A stretch of 64,000 bases of DNA from JAIVJM01 sp963816985 (GTDB lineage: Bacteria; Acidobacteriota; Blastocatellia; Pyrinomonadales; Pyrinomonadaceae). Positions within the stretch are counted from its first letter, which is position 1. The number at the start of each line of letters is the position of its first letter. The notes under the pieces were generated by a model. That model was not told the DNA's origin. It ran no database searches and saw nothing but the letters and a program-made list of their open reading frames with translations. The position numbers and the translations under genes are program-made. Location of the stretch: the NCBI GenBank assembly GCA_963816985.1, contig CAWFMF010000004.1:3162001-3226000 (forward strand), given 5' to 3'. This document shows, piece by piece, positions 8,001 to 16,321 of the stretch.

Positions 8001-9089
8001 CGGTTCCCGGCTTTTATAGACTGCGCGATTCTGGCGGAGGTTAAGGCCGCGCGGAGCCTCGACACGGATGGTGTGGAGGCGACCGTCGCGCCTTTTTTCT
8101 TCGGGCGGGTAGAAGGCGATGACGTAGGTCGAGGTGACTTCCTCGGCGAGCGCGCGGAAGAGCGGCTCGAAGTCTTCGGAGTCGGCGTAGAAGTTTGAGC
8201 CGCCCGTCTTCTCGGCCAGTCCGCTCACGTCGAGCGGCGTCGGCAGCGGCGCGCGCTTCTTCCCCGACGACGACAAGAGGCGCGAGAACGAAGGCAGCGT
8301 CACCGTGTAGACGCTCACGCCCGCGGCGTTGGCGCGCTCGATGACCGTGCCCGCCGAGACCGTGTCGCCGACGGGGAAGCCGTCGGTGACGACGACCACG
8401 GCGCGCTTCAGAAGTTGGCGGGCGCGCGTGCGCGGCGCGTGGCGCGCGAGCAGGCGGATGGCGTCGTCCACGGCGTCGTAGGTGTGGGTCGAGAGCCCTT
8501 CGGCCTCACGCATCAGGCGCTCGAATGAGCGGCTCAGCTTGTCGCGGCTCTCGGTGAACTGCTGGTGGATTTTGGCGTTCGTCCCGAAGCTCATCAGGGC
8601 GAAGGTCGCCGGGCGCTCCGCGACCTTCTGCGAGAAGACGCTCAGAGCCCCTTGCAGTCTGACCATCTCGTCCGTCGTCATGCTCCCCGAAACATCCACG
8701 GCGAAGACCACGGCGACGGGCCGCTCGGCTCCGCCGCGCCGCTCGACGTTGACGAAGGCGATGGCCCGCTCCTCGTCGTCCTCGTAGAGCTTGAAGTCCT
8801 CGGCGCGCAGTCCCCGCACGGGGCGGCCTTCCGCGTCCGTCACCGTCACGTCAACCAGCACGAGGTCGGTGTCAATCCGCAGCACGTCCTCCTCGCCGAG
8901 AATCTCTTCCGGCGGCGCGGGGCTTGTCTGCTTCTGCGGTTGCGTCCGGGCCGTCTGCGTTTGAGAGAAGGACGGGGGCGGCGTCAACAACGACCACGAG
9001 AGCAGCAGCCCGGCGCAGACGAGCGCGAGCCACACGCGCGGGCCTTGCGCGGCGCGGGAGTGCTTCGGGGGTTCGGATGTGTGCGGCAT
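7998..9089 (-). CDS. Acidobacterial VWFA-related domain protein
   Basis: A 363-residue exported protein: a positively charged start, a hydrophobic core (VWLALVCAGLLLSWSLL, residues about 19-35), then the segment DTDLVLVDVTVTDAEGRPV with DFKLYEDDE that precedes the VWA fold in the family defined as acidobacterial VWFA-related. The MIDAS motif DVSGSM (near residue 131) is intact, so a metal-dependent adhesion site is likely. Function is unknown; such proteins are abundant in Acidobacteriota and probably mediate protein-protein contacts outside the cytoplasmic membrane. The gene converges on the LysW-like gene, with an inverted repeat between them. Confidence 0.85.
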   Translation of the reverse strand: MPHTSEPPKHSRAAQGPRVWLALVCAGLLLSWSLLTPPPSFSQTQTARTQPQKQTSPAPPEEILGEEDVLRIDTDLVLVDVTVTDAEGRPVRGLRAEDFKLYEDDEERAIAFVNVERRGGAERPVAVVFAVDVSGSMTTDEMVRLQGALSVFSQKVAERPATFALMSFGTNAKIHQQFTESRDKLSRSFERLMREAEGLSTHTYDAVDDAIRLLARHAPRTRARQLLKRAVVVVTDGFPVGDTVSAGTVIERANAAGVSVYTVTLPSFSRLLSSSGKKRAPLPTPLDVSGLAEKTGGSNFYADSEDFEPLFRALAEEVTSTYVIAFYPPEEKRRDGRLHTIRVEAPRGLNLRQNRAVYKSREP

Positions 9090-9291
9090 AAAACTGGAGT
9101 GCCCGGACTCTCGGCGAGGGGAGTCGAATCGCCTTCAGACCGTCGGGCCGGATTATACGTCCTGACGCGCGAACCTGCCAGAGCCTTGCCGCGCCGAGAG
9201 GCAACAGCGCGCGCCGCCGCGCGCATCAACCGATGGCGCGAGTGGTTCGGGCACGCGAGTCGTGCGGATTCGCGCCCCGTCCGGCGCGTGA

Positions 9292-9297
9292 TATAAT
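9292..9297 (+). promoter_or_regulatory. Possible -10 element (TATAAT)
   Basis: A perfect TATAAT about 55 bases before the ATG at 9352, in otherwise very GC-rich DNA. I cannot find a convincing -35 box at the right distance. The remainder of 9090-9351 holds no gene that I can support. Confidence 0.4.
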
Positions 9298-9351
9298 CGC
9301 GGCCCGACGCCGAAGATGCCCCGGCAGCAGCAGCAAGGAAAGACCTGACAG

Positions 9352-9996
9352 ATGTTTCGACCTCAAACTTTTTTACGCCGCTCGGCGGTGCTTGTGGCCG
9401 CGCTCGCCTTCTGTGTCGTGACCGTCAACGCGCAGCAGCGCGCGCAGACGACGGGCGGCGTCAAGGGGCGCGTGAAGGTGGGGCAGGGAAGCGCCGCCGG
9501 AGTTGATGTTACCGTCCGGCAGGGCGAGCGCGAGGTGTCGAGCGCGACGACCGACGCCAAGGGCTCGTTCGAGGTGCGCGGGCTCGCGCCCGGCACTTAC
9601 TCTCTGTCTTTGCGCAAGCCGGGTTTGCAGGTCGGGCGAATGAGCGAGGTCGAAGTCCGCGCGGGCAAGACGACATCGCTCAAAGACCTCTACCTGCCGA
9701 TTGACGAGGGCTCGATAGCCTTCCTGCGCGGCAGCGTCTTTTACCCTGACGGGCGGAGCGTCGCCGGGGCGCGCGTCGAACTGGCGCGCATCGGGGCGGA
9801 CGGGACGCTCAAGCGTCTGGACAGCCGCTTGACGACCGAGTACGGCTCCTTCGCCTTCCGCCTTCCGCCCGACGCGGCGCGCTACCGCGTGACCGTCAAG
9901 GCCGACCGGATGGAGACGGCCACCTCAGACGTGGAGATTGACAGCGCGGCCATCTTCCGCGTCGCGCTCACGCTCACCCCCGCCGCGAAGCAGTAG
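9352..9996 (+). CDS. Exported carboxypeptidase-regulatory-like (beta-sandwich) protein
   Basis: A 214-residue protein with a signal peptide (MFRPQTFLRRSAVLVAALAF, cleavage near VNAQ, residue 27). Two beta-sandwich repeats follow: residues about 37-115 (GGVKGRVKVG, DAKGSFEVRGLAPGTYSLSL) and 125-205 (LRGSVFYPDGRSVAGARVEL, TTEYGSFAFRLP), both in the pattern of carboxypeptidase-regulatory or Cna-B-like domains. Such modules occur at the N-terminus of Oar-like receptors or as stand-alone surface proteins. No partner is evident; the next gene, a small HTH protein, follows after 32 bases and may be co-transcribed. Confidence 0.7.
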   Translation: MFRPQTFLRRSAVLVAALAFCVVTVNAQQRAQTTGGVKGRVKVGQGSAAGVDVTVRQGEREVSSATTDAKGSFEVRGLAPGTYSLSLRKPGLQVGRMSEVEVRAGKTTSLKDLYLPIDEGSIAFLRGSVFYPDGRSVAGARVELARIGADGTLKRLDSRLTTEYGSFAFRLPPDAARYRVTVKADRMETATSDVEIDSAAIFRVALTLTPAAKQ

Positions 9997-10028
9997 CGGC
10001 GGCGGGCCACCTACGAGAAAGACCGCAA

Positions 10029-10295
10029 GTGAAAGAAGCGCCTTCGTCAACCGACGGGACGCGCGAAGATTTCCTGACGGCGCGTCAACTAGCCTCGATT
10101 CTTCAGGTGAGCGAATCCACCGTGCGCCGCCTCGCGCGCGAGGGGCGCATCCCCTCCGTCCGCATCACGTCCCGCCTCGTCCGCTTCAACCTCAAGGCCG
10201 TGCGCCACGCCCTCGACGGCTCGAACGCGCGCAACTCCCGCCGCCAACAAGAACCCGAAGAAGACTCACAACTCTCCTTCACCGACATCTTCTGA
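10029..10295 (+). CDS. Helix-turn-helix (MerR/excisionase-type) DNA-binding protein
   Basis: An 88-residue protein starting at GTG. The core FLTARQLASILQVSESTVRRLAREGRI with a following RITSRLVRF wing is the excisionase/BldC-type winged helix found in MerR-like small proteins. There is no integrase or phage gene around it, so a transcriptional role is more likely than excision. Its 3' end overlaps the convergent small membrane protein by 30 bases. Confidence 0.7.
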   Translation: MKEAPSSTDGTREDFLTARQLASILQVSESTVRRLAREGRIPSVRITSRLVRFNLKAVRHALDGSNARNSRRQQEPEEDSQLSFTDIF

Positions 10296-10499
10296 TTCAT
10301 CTTCGACGAGTTCTGCTTCGTCGTCGTCTTCTTCTTCCGGAAGATTGCGGCGGAGCTGCGCGCGGACGTTGAGGAACCACGCGACGACGCCGAGCGCGGC
10401 GGCGACGAAGGTCGCGTCCGTGAGGCCGCGCCAAAGGAAGAAGGCCGCCGCCACGAGGAGGAGGCAGGCCATTAAGAGCCAGCCTTGCTTGAGCTTCAC
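10266..10499 (-). CDS. Small two-helix membrane protein
   Basis: 77 residues: a short start, two hydrophobic stretches (WLLMACLLLVAAAFFLW and TFVAAALGVVAWFL, separated by RGLTDA), then a strongly acidic cytosolic tail (EEEDDDEAELVEDESEDVGEGE). No family recognised. It shares its direction with the DsbD-like lipoprotein gene, whose 3' end is 25 bases upstream, so the two may form one transcript. Its 3' end runs 30 bases into the convergent HTH gene. Confidence 0.5.
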   Translation of the reverse strand: MKLKQGWLLMACLLLVAAAFFLWRGLTDATFVAAALGVVAWFLNVRAQLRRNLPEEEDDDEAELVEDESEDVGEGEL

Positions 10500-10524
10500 G
10501 CCGTCCTCTCTCTTTAAAAAATTA

Positions 10525-11082
10525 TTAGTTGACGACGACGGGGATGGCCGCCTCGATGGTGCGGGGCTGGAGGCACGCCTCGTCGTTGCAGGGCTGGACG
10601 CGGATGCGCGCCTTGAAGGTGTGGCGGCCCTTCGTCGCCGTGCTCGCGGCGTTGAGCGGGAGTTTGATGACGGCCCGGCCCTCGTAGACGAGGAGCGGCG
10701 TCTCAGAGAAACCTAACTTCCTCGTTAAGGCAGGCGGGTACGTGGGCTTGCCCGGCGTGATGCCTTCCTGCGCCTCGGCCAGAACTTCAGTCCCGATGTA
10801 GAACTTGTCGGACGGCGGGTTGGCGTTGACGTGGTAGCCGTCGGCGATGTCGAGCAGGACGTTGGTCTCGGCCTTGCCGCCCGCCGCAATCTGAACTTCC
10901 TCGACGGTGGCGGTCACGACCTGCTGCTGCACGGTCGCCGAAGGGGTCGCGGTCGTCGCCGCGCGGTTCGCGTTGGGCGTGCCGGAGGCGTTGGCGTTCG
11001 ACGACTCCTGCTGATTGCCGCCGCACGCGGAGCAGAGAATCGTCGCGCACATGAAGAGCGCGGTAAGAGTGTTCCGAAGCAT
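10525..11082 (-). CDS. Lipoprotein with DsbD N-terminal-like domain
   Basis: 185 residues. A hydrophobic start ends in CSAC-GG (Cys20), a plausible but atypical lipobox because Cys replaces Leu/Val/Ile at -3. A low-complexity Asn/Thr/Ala linker follows, then a domain of about 120 residues resembling the periplasmic alpha domain of the thiol:disulfide interchange protein DsbD: NPPSDKFYIGTEV, TYPPALTRKLGFSETPLLVYEG and, near the end, QPCNDEACLQPRTI, where the CxxxxC pair sits. There is no membrane reductase half. It may receive electrons from another DsbD/CcdA protein or merely share the fold. Confidence 0.65.
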   Translation of the reverse strand: MLRNTLTALFMCATILCSACGGNQQESSNANASGTPNANRAATTATPSATVQQQVVTATVEEVQIAAGGKAETNVLLDIADGYHVNANPPSDKFYIGTEVLAEAQEGITPGKPTYPPALTRKLGFSETPLLVYEGRAVIKLPLNAASTATKGRHTFKARIRVQPCNDEACLQPRTIEAAIPVVVN

Positions 11083-11156
11083 GCAGGGGAGTCTAAAGTC
11101 TCAGCCGTGAACTCTCAAGTTGTCGCGCCGCGCCGGGGCATCGAAAGCGCACGGCC

Positions 11157-12155
11157 TCAAGGCGCGGCCTGCTGCGTCTCGGCCTCCACGGCGGCGAGCG
11201 CGGCGCGGCGGCGGCGCAGGCGGCGCATGATGTAGCGCAGCAAGAGGACGAAGGGCAGCACGACGAGCAGGAGGACGGGGACGAGCGCGAGGGCGATGCG
11301 GATGAGCGCGAGCGTGATGGCGGCGGCGACTTCAATGCCGTCGCCGATGGCACGACCGACGCTCGTGAAGAAGCCGGAAGCGTTGGCGTTGATGAGCGGC
11401 GCGGGCGGCTGGAGCGTGACCTTGATGGTCGAAAGGCTGGTCTGACTTTCGAGGAAGCGGCGGCGGCCTTCGAGCCGCTCAATCTCCGTCCGCACGTTCG
11501 CCAGAGCGTTCTGCACTTCGAGCGCGTCAGAGACCCGCGCGGCCCGCTTCATGATTTCAAGGAACTGACCTTCTAAAGCTTTCTGCGTGCGGATGCGCGC
11601 TTCGAGGTCAATGTACTCCTCGGTCACGTCCTGCCCCGTAATCTTCTCCGCCGCGACGCGGCTCCCGACCGAGCGAATCTCGCCGAGCACGGCGTCGAAC
11701 TGCGCGGCGGGGACGCGCACTTCGAGCGTCACTATCTCGTAAGGCTTCGCGTCGCCGTAGCCGCCCTGCTGCCTCGACTCGGAAGTGACGACGAAGCCGC
11801 CGCGCGACTCGGCCAGAGAGGCGATGCGGCGCTGCGCGTCGGCGGGCGACTCGACCTCGACCGTGAGCGCGGCGTTGCGGATAATCTTCCGCTCCACGGC
11901 GGCGGGCGCTTGCTGCGCTGCGTCGGCCTGACTCAAAGAGACGTTCTGGATGACCGGCTCCGCCGTCGAGGCGCTCTTCGAGGCCGGGGCGATGCCGGAA
12001 GACGCTGCCTCCCGCCGCGCAGTCGCATTGTTGCTCGTCGAAACGTCCGAGGGCGGCGCGCTCTCGCCCACCTGCTCGCTCCGGTTTCCGGCGTAACTGC
12101 AACCCGCCGAAGTCAACAGAAGTGCCGAGAGTAAAACCGCCGTCGCCAGTCTCAT
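11157..12155 (-). CDS. DUF4349 lipoprotein
   Basis: 332 residues with a lipobox (TSAGC, Cys19), a Ser/Ala-rich spacer, then the DUF4349 domain (ERKIIRNAALTVEVESPADA, YEIVTLEVRVPAAQFDAVL, DVTEEYIDLEARIRTQKALE) that contains a coiled coil around residues 180-240. A C-terminal membrane segment (ALALVPVLLLVVLPFVLLL) is followed by a basic cytosolic tail. The product is thus anchored at both ends. DUF4349 proteins have no established function. Confidence 0.8.
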   Translation of the reverse strand: MRLATAVLLSALLLTSAGCSYAGNRSEQVGESAPPSDVSTSNNATARREAASSGIAPASKSASTAEPVIQNVSLSQADAAQQAPAAVERKIIRNAALTVEVESPADAQRRIASLAESRGGFVVTSESRQQGGYGDAKPYEIVTLEVRVPAAQFDAVLGEIRSVGSRVAAEKITGQDVTEEYIDLEARIRTQKALEGQFLEIMKRAARVSDALEVQNALANVRTEIERLEGRRRFLESQTSLSTIKVTLQPPAPLINANASGFFTSVGRAIGDGIEVAAAITLALIRIALALVPVLLLVVLPFVLLLRYIMRRLRRRRAALAAVEAETQQAAP

Positions 12156-12231
12156 AAACGCCTCCGAAAATTTTCTTCAATCGAGCAATGTCAGAACGAC
12201 GCGCGGCGTCGCCGCTTGCGGCCACACGATT

Positions 12232-12846
12232 TCAGGCGGGCGTGCCGCGCAGCCGTTGGAAGAAGGAGCGGGCCGCGCCGAGCGTGCGCCTGAGCGCGCG
12301 GACGACCTTCGGCAGAATCCAGACGAGCAGCAGAAGGAAGATAAGGATGACGACGAGGATGACGACCGGGTGCAAGACGGCGAGGACGACGGCCCCGACG
12401 GCGAACACGTCCTCGGCGAGCGAGAGCGCCCAGTTCGAGAAGGGCTCCGGGCTCACGTTGGCGGCGGCGCGCAAAGAAGCCTTCGTCCCGTGCGTCGAGA
12501 GCGCGAGCCCGCCGCCCACAAGCAGCGCGACGACGCGCAGCGCGGGGTCTAGTTCGGTCGTCGCCGCCAGCGCCAGGACCGCCCCGGCGGGGACGCGGAT
12601 GAACGTGTGCACGGCGTCCCACACCGTGTCCACGTAAGGAACCTTGTCGGCCACGAACTCGACGGCGTAGAGCGCGAGCGCGACGCCGATGACCCACCAG
12701 TTGTCCAGAGCTTCGAGCCCGCCCGGCAGACGCCCGACCAGCTCGTAACGCTGCACGAGCCCCAGCACCGCCACCGTCGCATACAGGTTGATGCCCGAAG
12801 TCCACGCCGCGCCGAGCGCCGTTCCGAGGATGGTGATGGTATCCAT
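12232..12846 (-). CDS. DUF4126 membrane protein
   Basis: 204 residues counted from the ATG at 12846. A longer reading to 12918 exists, but it enters the left arm of the inverted repeat and is rejected. The pattern MDTITILGTALGAAWTSGIN followed by several hydrophobic helices, the AVEFVADKVPYVDTVWDAVHTFIR block and a basic C-terminus match the DUF4126 family of integral membrane proteins of unknown function. No clear ribosome-binding site is visible before 12846; the repeat begins 10 bases away. Confidence 0.75.
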   Translation of the reverse strand: MDTITILGTALGAAWTSGINLYATVAVLGLVQRYELVGRLPGGLEALDNWWVIGVALALYAVEFVADKVPYVDTVWDAVHTFIRVPAGAVLALAATTELDPALRVVALLVGGGLALSTHGTKASLRAAANVSPEPFSNWALSLAEDVFAVGAVVLAVLHPVVILVVILIFLLLLVWILPKVVRALRRTLGAARSFFQRLRGTPA

Positions 12847-12855
12847 CAGATTGAG

Positions 12856-12944
12856 AAAGTCAGAAGTCAGAACGATGAACGATGAACTGAAAAGCAGTTG
12901 ACCTGTCTTGCAGTTCATCGTTCATCGTTCTGACTTCTGACTTT
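12856..12944 (+). repeat. Perfect inverted repeat, 34-bp arms (GATGAAC family)
   Basis: Arms at 12856-12889 and 12911-12944 are exact reverse complements over 34 bases, with a 21-base loop. The arm is built from the doublets AAGTCAG-AAGTCAG and AACGATG-AACGATG. The right arm covers the stop codon of the response-regulator gene. Confidence 0.95.
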
Positions 12945-13607
12945 ATTCCTCTTCCTCTTCCTCCCCGCCGCCTTTGTGGTGGTCGGGGCGTTTGATGCCG
13001 AACTTTTCGAGGCGGTACTGGAGCGTGCGGAAGGTGAGGCCGAGGAGCTTGGCCGCCTTCGTGATGTTGTAGTCGGTGCGCTCCATCGCCTGAATGATGA
13101 GGTTGCGCTCCACGTCCTCGAAGTTGACGCCTTCGGCGGGGAGCTTGAAGCCGGACTCGGCGACGGGCCGCGACTCCTGCCGGACTTCGAGCGGCAGGTC
13201 TTCGACCGTGATGTACTCGTTCTCGGCCAAAAGGATGGCGCGCTCGATGGCCGACTCCAACTGCCGGACGTTACCCGGCCACGCGTATTCGAGCATCACC
13301 TTGCGCGCGTCCGGCGTCAGACCACGGATGAGCCGCGAGGTGTTGCGCGTGTGCTTCTTCAAAAAGAAGTCCATCAGCACGGGGATGTCTTCGCGCCGCT
13401 CGCGCAAGGGGGGCACGTCAATCGAGAGGACGTTGATGCGGTAGTACAGGTCGTCGCGGAAGCGACCGTCCTGCACCATCGCGCGGAGGTCGCGGTTCGT
13501 GGCGGCGACGGCGCGCACGTCAACCTTGATGGGGCGCGTGCCGCCGACGCGCCGAATCTCCCGCTCCTGCAAGGCGCGCAAAAGTTTCGCCTGCATCGTG
13601 ATGTCTA
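12943..13607 (-). CDS. Sigma-54 response regulator, C-terminal frame (frameshifted)
   Basis: Continuation of the response regulator in another frame. It holds the second half of the AAA+ domain (MQAKLLRALQEREIRRVGG, AVAATNRDL, RDDLYYRINVLSIDVPPLRERREDIP with the arginine finger region) and a C-terminal Fis-type helix-turn-helix (DYNITKAAKLLGLTFRTLQYRLEKFGI), ending in a run of glutamates. The stop codon lies in an inverted-repeat arm. Confidence 0.8.
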
Positions 13608-14305
13608 AGCTCGCCGATTTCGTCGAGAAAGAGTGTGCCCTTGTCGGCGACCTCGAAGAGCCCCTTCTTCTCGGCGTGCGCGCCGGTGAAGGAGCCCTTC
13701 TCGTGGCCGAACAACTCGCTCTCAAGAAGGTTCTCGTTGATGGCGGCGCAGTTGACGGCCTGAAACATCTCGGACTCGCGCGGGCTCTGGCTGTGGATGG
13801 CCCTCGCGATGAGTTCCTTGCCCGTGCCCGACTCGCCGCGAATCAGCACGGTCGAGCTCGAACGCGCGACCTTGAGAATCATCTTCTTGACGGCCTCCAT
13901 CTCCGCCGAGGCCGAGATGATCTCCTGATCGAGCGCGTCGAGGCGGGCGAGCGCGCGGCGGATGGTCTCCAAAAGCGTCTCGCGCTCGAAAGGCTTTTCC
14001 AGATAGTCGAACGCGCCGCGCCTGAGCGCCTCCTTCGCCGAGTCAATCGAGCCGTGCGCCGTCAAGAGGATGACGATGATCGAGGAGTCGAAGGCCAGGA
14101 GCTTCGACAAAAGCTCGATGCCGTCCATCCCCGTCATCTTCAAGTCCGTGAGCGCCAAATCGAAGCGCCGCTCGCGCGCGATCCTCAACGCCGCCTCGCC
14201 CGAAGAGGCCGTCGTCACGTCGTAGCCCTCGCCCGACAGGATCATCTCCAGAATCTCTCGCTGCGACTTCTCGTCGTCAACGACCAGAATGCTTTTCCGT
14301 GCCAT
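13520..14305 (-). CDS. Sigma-54-dependent response regulator (NtrC/AtoC type), N-terminal frame
   Basis: Begins at ATG 14305 with a receiver domain (D10, D11, phosphoacceptor D54 in ALTDLKM, and the LEKPF lysine), then the AAA+ domain with Walker A GESGTGKE, the sigma-54 contact loop as GSFTGA and Walker B LFLDEIGEL. The frame is lost near 13606, where GAG-CTT-A-GAC reads through; deleting one A gives ELDITMQAKLLRAL, the normal family sequence. So a single-base insertion (real or a sequencing error) splits the gene. Without the fault the product would be about 455 residues. It is the evident partner of the histidine kinase immediately upstream on the same strand. Confidence 0.85.
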   Translation of the reverse strand: MARKSILVVDDEKSQREILEMILSGEGYDVTTASSGEAALRIARERRFDLALTDLKMTGMDGIELLSKLLAFDSSIIVILLTAHGSIDSAKEALRRGAFDYLEKPFERETLLETIRRALARLDALDQEIISASAEMEAVKKMILKVARSSSTVLIRGESGTGKELIARAIHSQSPRESEMFQAVNCAAINENLLESELFGHEKGSFTGAHAEKKGLFEVADKGTLFLDEIGELRHHDAGETFARLAGAGDSARRRHAPHQG

Positions 14306-14315
14306 GATAGAAACG

Positions 14316-14397
14316 CAGAAGTCAGAACGATGAACGATGAACTAAAGACATTTGCATTTTGTCTTACAGTTCAGCGTTCAGCGTTCTGAGTTCATCC
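14316..14397 (+). repeat. Imperfect inverted repeat (GATGAAC family)
   Basis: CAGAAGTCAGAACGATGAAC on the left and its degenerate complement (AGTTCAGCGTTCAGCGTTCTG) on the right, with a loop of about 25 bases. It fills the space between the histidine kinase and the response regulator. The right arm encodes the last residues of the kinase and supplies its stop codon. Confidence 0.85.
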
Positions 14398-15914
14398 TTT
14401 CCTCCCGCTGTTGGTATCTCGACCGTGAAGGTCGTGCCCTCGCCCGGCGTGCTGCGGACGCTGATGTGGCCGTTGTGGTCGTCCACCGCCTTCTTGACGA
14501 TGGCGAGTCCGAGTCCCGTGCCCGTCTCCTTGGTCGAGAAGTAGGGCTCGAAAATCTTCGGGAGGTGTTCGGGCTCGATGCCCCGGCCCGTGTCCGTGAC
14601 CTCGACGCGCGCGCGCCCGTTGTTGGAAGAGAGCCGCACGGTCAGACTCCCGCCCTCGCCCTCGATGGCCTGCATGCCGTTAATGATAAGGTTTGTGAAG
14701 ACGGAACGTAAAGACTCCTCGTCGCCGAGCACCGAGGGGAGCGACCCGTTCTCCTCGATCTTCGTCTGGATGCCGCTCTCGGCGGCCTGCACCTCGACCA
14801 TGCGGAGCGCGTCGGCGATTGACTCGCGCAGGTCGAGCGGGCGCAGCTCAAGTTGCGTCGGGCGCGTGTAGTTGAGGAACTCGGAGATGCGCGTGTTGAT
14901 GCGCGCGACCTCGGCCTTGAGCTGCGTCGTGAGTCGCTCGACGAGCGAGCGTTTCGTCGGGTCGTTCGGCGCGAGGCTCGTGCGCAGGTGGTCGAGCGTG
15001 AGGTTGATGTAGTTGAGCGGGTTGCGTATCTCGTGCGCGATGGCCGAGGCGAGTCTCCCGACGACCGCCGAGTGCTCGGCCTGCTTGACCTGCCCTTCGA
15101 GCTCGCGCATCCGACCGAGCTGCGCGACCATCTCGTTGAAGGTCGAGGAGAGCATCCCGATCTCGTCGCGGCGGTCGGCGTCCTGCACGCGCACCGCGAA
15201 GTCGCCCGCCGCGACGCGGTGCGTGGCGCGCGATAGTTCCTTGAGGGGCCGCGTGAACTGCCAGACCAGCACGACGCCCGCGAGCGTGGCGAGCAGCAGC
15301 ACGACCAGCGTCGGCAAAAACGACTTCAACGCGCCCCACCACGTCATGCTCTCCATCGTCCGGCGCGCGCCGAGGACGATGATGATGTAGTTGAGCCCCT
15401 TGTCGGTCGAGACGGGAATCGTGAAGGCGCGCGCCGTGCCCGCGACGGGCTGCGCGTCGGGCGGCGGGGCCGAAGGGATGAGCCGCCGGATGTCGCCGCT
15501 CGCCTGTCCGGCCTCGACCAGTCGCGGCAGAGAGATTTCGGCGATGTTGTAATACTTGGCCGTGCCGTCTTCCAGCGTCACGGGCGCGTACTTCGGGTCG
15601 AGGCTGTCGTCCACGCGACCGTGGTCGTCAACGACGAGGATGTTCTGCACGCGCCCCTTCTGCTCCACGAGGAACGAGACCGGGCGCTTCTCGTCAATCT
15701 GCCAGAGGTACTGCGGCGGCTCCATCGAGATGCTTTCGAGCGCGAAGGCCGTGCTCGCGGCGAGCGCGCGCTCCTGCTCGGCGATGACCACCGAGCGGCG
15801 GATTTGCTCGCTGCGGTTGAGATAGAACTGCACGCCGAGCGTGCCGACCAAGAGCAGCGCCATGAGGAGCAGCAGGCGCGTGCGAAAGCTATGGAAAAGT
15901 TTGGGGACTCGCAT
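14364..15914 (-). CDS. Sensor histidine kinase (HAMP-HisKA-HATPase)
   Basis: 516 residues. Two membrane helices (residues about 12-31 and 198-219) bracket a periplasmic sensor region of about 165 residues; a HAMP linker follows (RPLKELSRATHRVAAGDFAV). HisKA has phosphoacceptor H294 in AIAHEIRNPLNY, and HATPase_c has N box NLIINGMQA, G1 DTGRGI, F box FEPYFSTK and G2 GTGLGL. It belongs to the NtrB/AtoS/ZraS-like group that drives sigma-54 activators, which fits the response regulator directly downstream. The last eight or so residues (ELRTLNAEL) are encoded by the intergenic repeat, so the native C-terminus probably ended at about TVEIPTAGG before the repeat arrived. Confidence 0.92.
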   Translation of the reverse strand: MRVPKLFHSFRTRLLLLMALLLVGTLGVQFYLNRSEQIRRSVVIAEQERALAASTAFALESISMEPPQYLWQIDEKRPVSFLVEQKGRVQNILVVDDHGRVDDSLDPKYAPVTLEDGTAKYYNIAEISLPRLVEAGQASGDIRRLIPSAPPPDAQPVAGTARAFTIPVSTDKGLNYIIIVLGARRTMESMTWWGALKSFLPTLVVLLLATLAGVVLVWQFTRPLKELSRATHRVAAGDFAVRVQDADRRDEIGMLSSTFNEMVAQLGRMRELEGQVKQAEHSAVVGRLASAIAHEIRNPLNYINLTLDHLRTSLAPNDPTKRSLVERLTTQLKAEVARINTRISEFLNYTRPTQLELRPLDLRESIADALRMVEVQAAESGIQTKIEENGSLPSVLGDEESLRSVFTNLIINGMQAIEGEGGSLTVRLSSNNGRARVEVTDTGRGIEPEHLPKIFEPYFSTKETGTGLGLAIVKKAVDDHNGHISVRSTPGEGTTFTVEIPTAGGKDELRTLNAEL

Positions 15915-16321
15915 GAACTCGTTGGCCTCCGGCCTCTTCTAAACTTCGGGCGGGAGAGCCGCGTCATTTATGTTGAACAGCGAAGCACAGTTTTTGGTTG
16001 CCCGTCGCGAACTCAAATGTTATATTCCTTGACGGTCTCCAGCGCAAACCCCTCCGGGAGACCGCAGAAGGTGTCTCTCCTGCCTTTACGGTGCGATAAG
16101 AAGTTTGAATAAGGAACTGGTAGCTCTTTCGGAAAGGCTTCGCGTGGCTTTTCAACGCTTCGAGTTTGACACCGGCAAGGGGCGCGACAGGCGTCGTGCC
16201 ATACAACGCAACAGCCCAGCTTCACTCAGCGCATCTTAGAAGTAACGGACAGCCACGTCGGCGATCCCCTCGTTATTTTTTCGCCGCGGCCTGTCCCTCG
16301 ACTTATTTTTTCTAAGCGAGG
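15915..16321. other. Intergenic region with promoter and hairpin
   Basis: About 400 bases between the divergent kinase and transpeptidase genes. Small open frames here have no recognisable features. A hairpin CGGTCTCC...GGAGACCG lies at about 16032-16062, just downstream of the promoter at 15998-16026, so a long structured leader or a small RNA is possible. Otherwise I see nothing. Confidence 0.4.
15998..16026 (+). promoter_or_regulatory. Possible sigma-70 promoter
   Basis: TTGCCC, 17-base spacer, TATATT. It would give a leader of about 290 bases before the transpeptidase gene. Confidence 0.4.

Noticed and set aside
10029..10295. Phage excisionase marking a prophage or integrative element
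   Set aside because: No integrase, attachment repeats or phage genes nearby; the HTH family is also used by ordinary regulators.
15964..16206. 80-codon minus-strand gene between kinase and transpeptidase
   Set aside because: No ribosome-binding site or family; it overlaps a better plus-strand promoter and hairpin.
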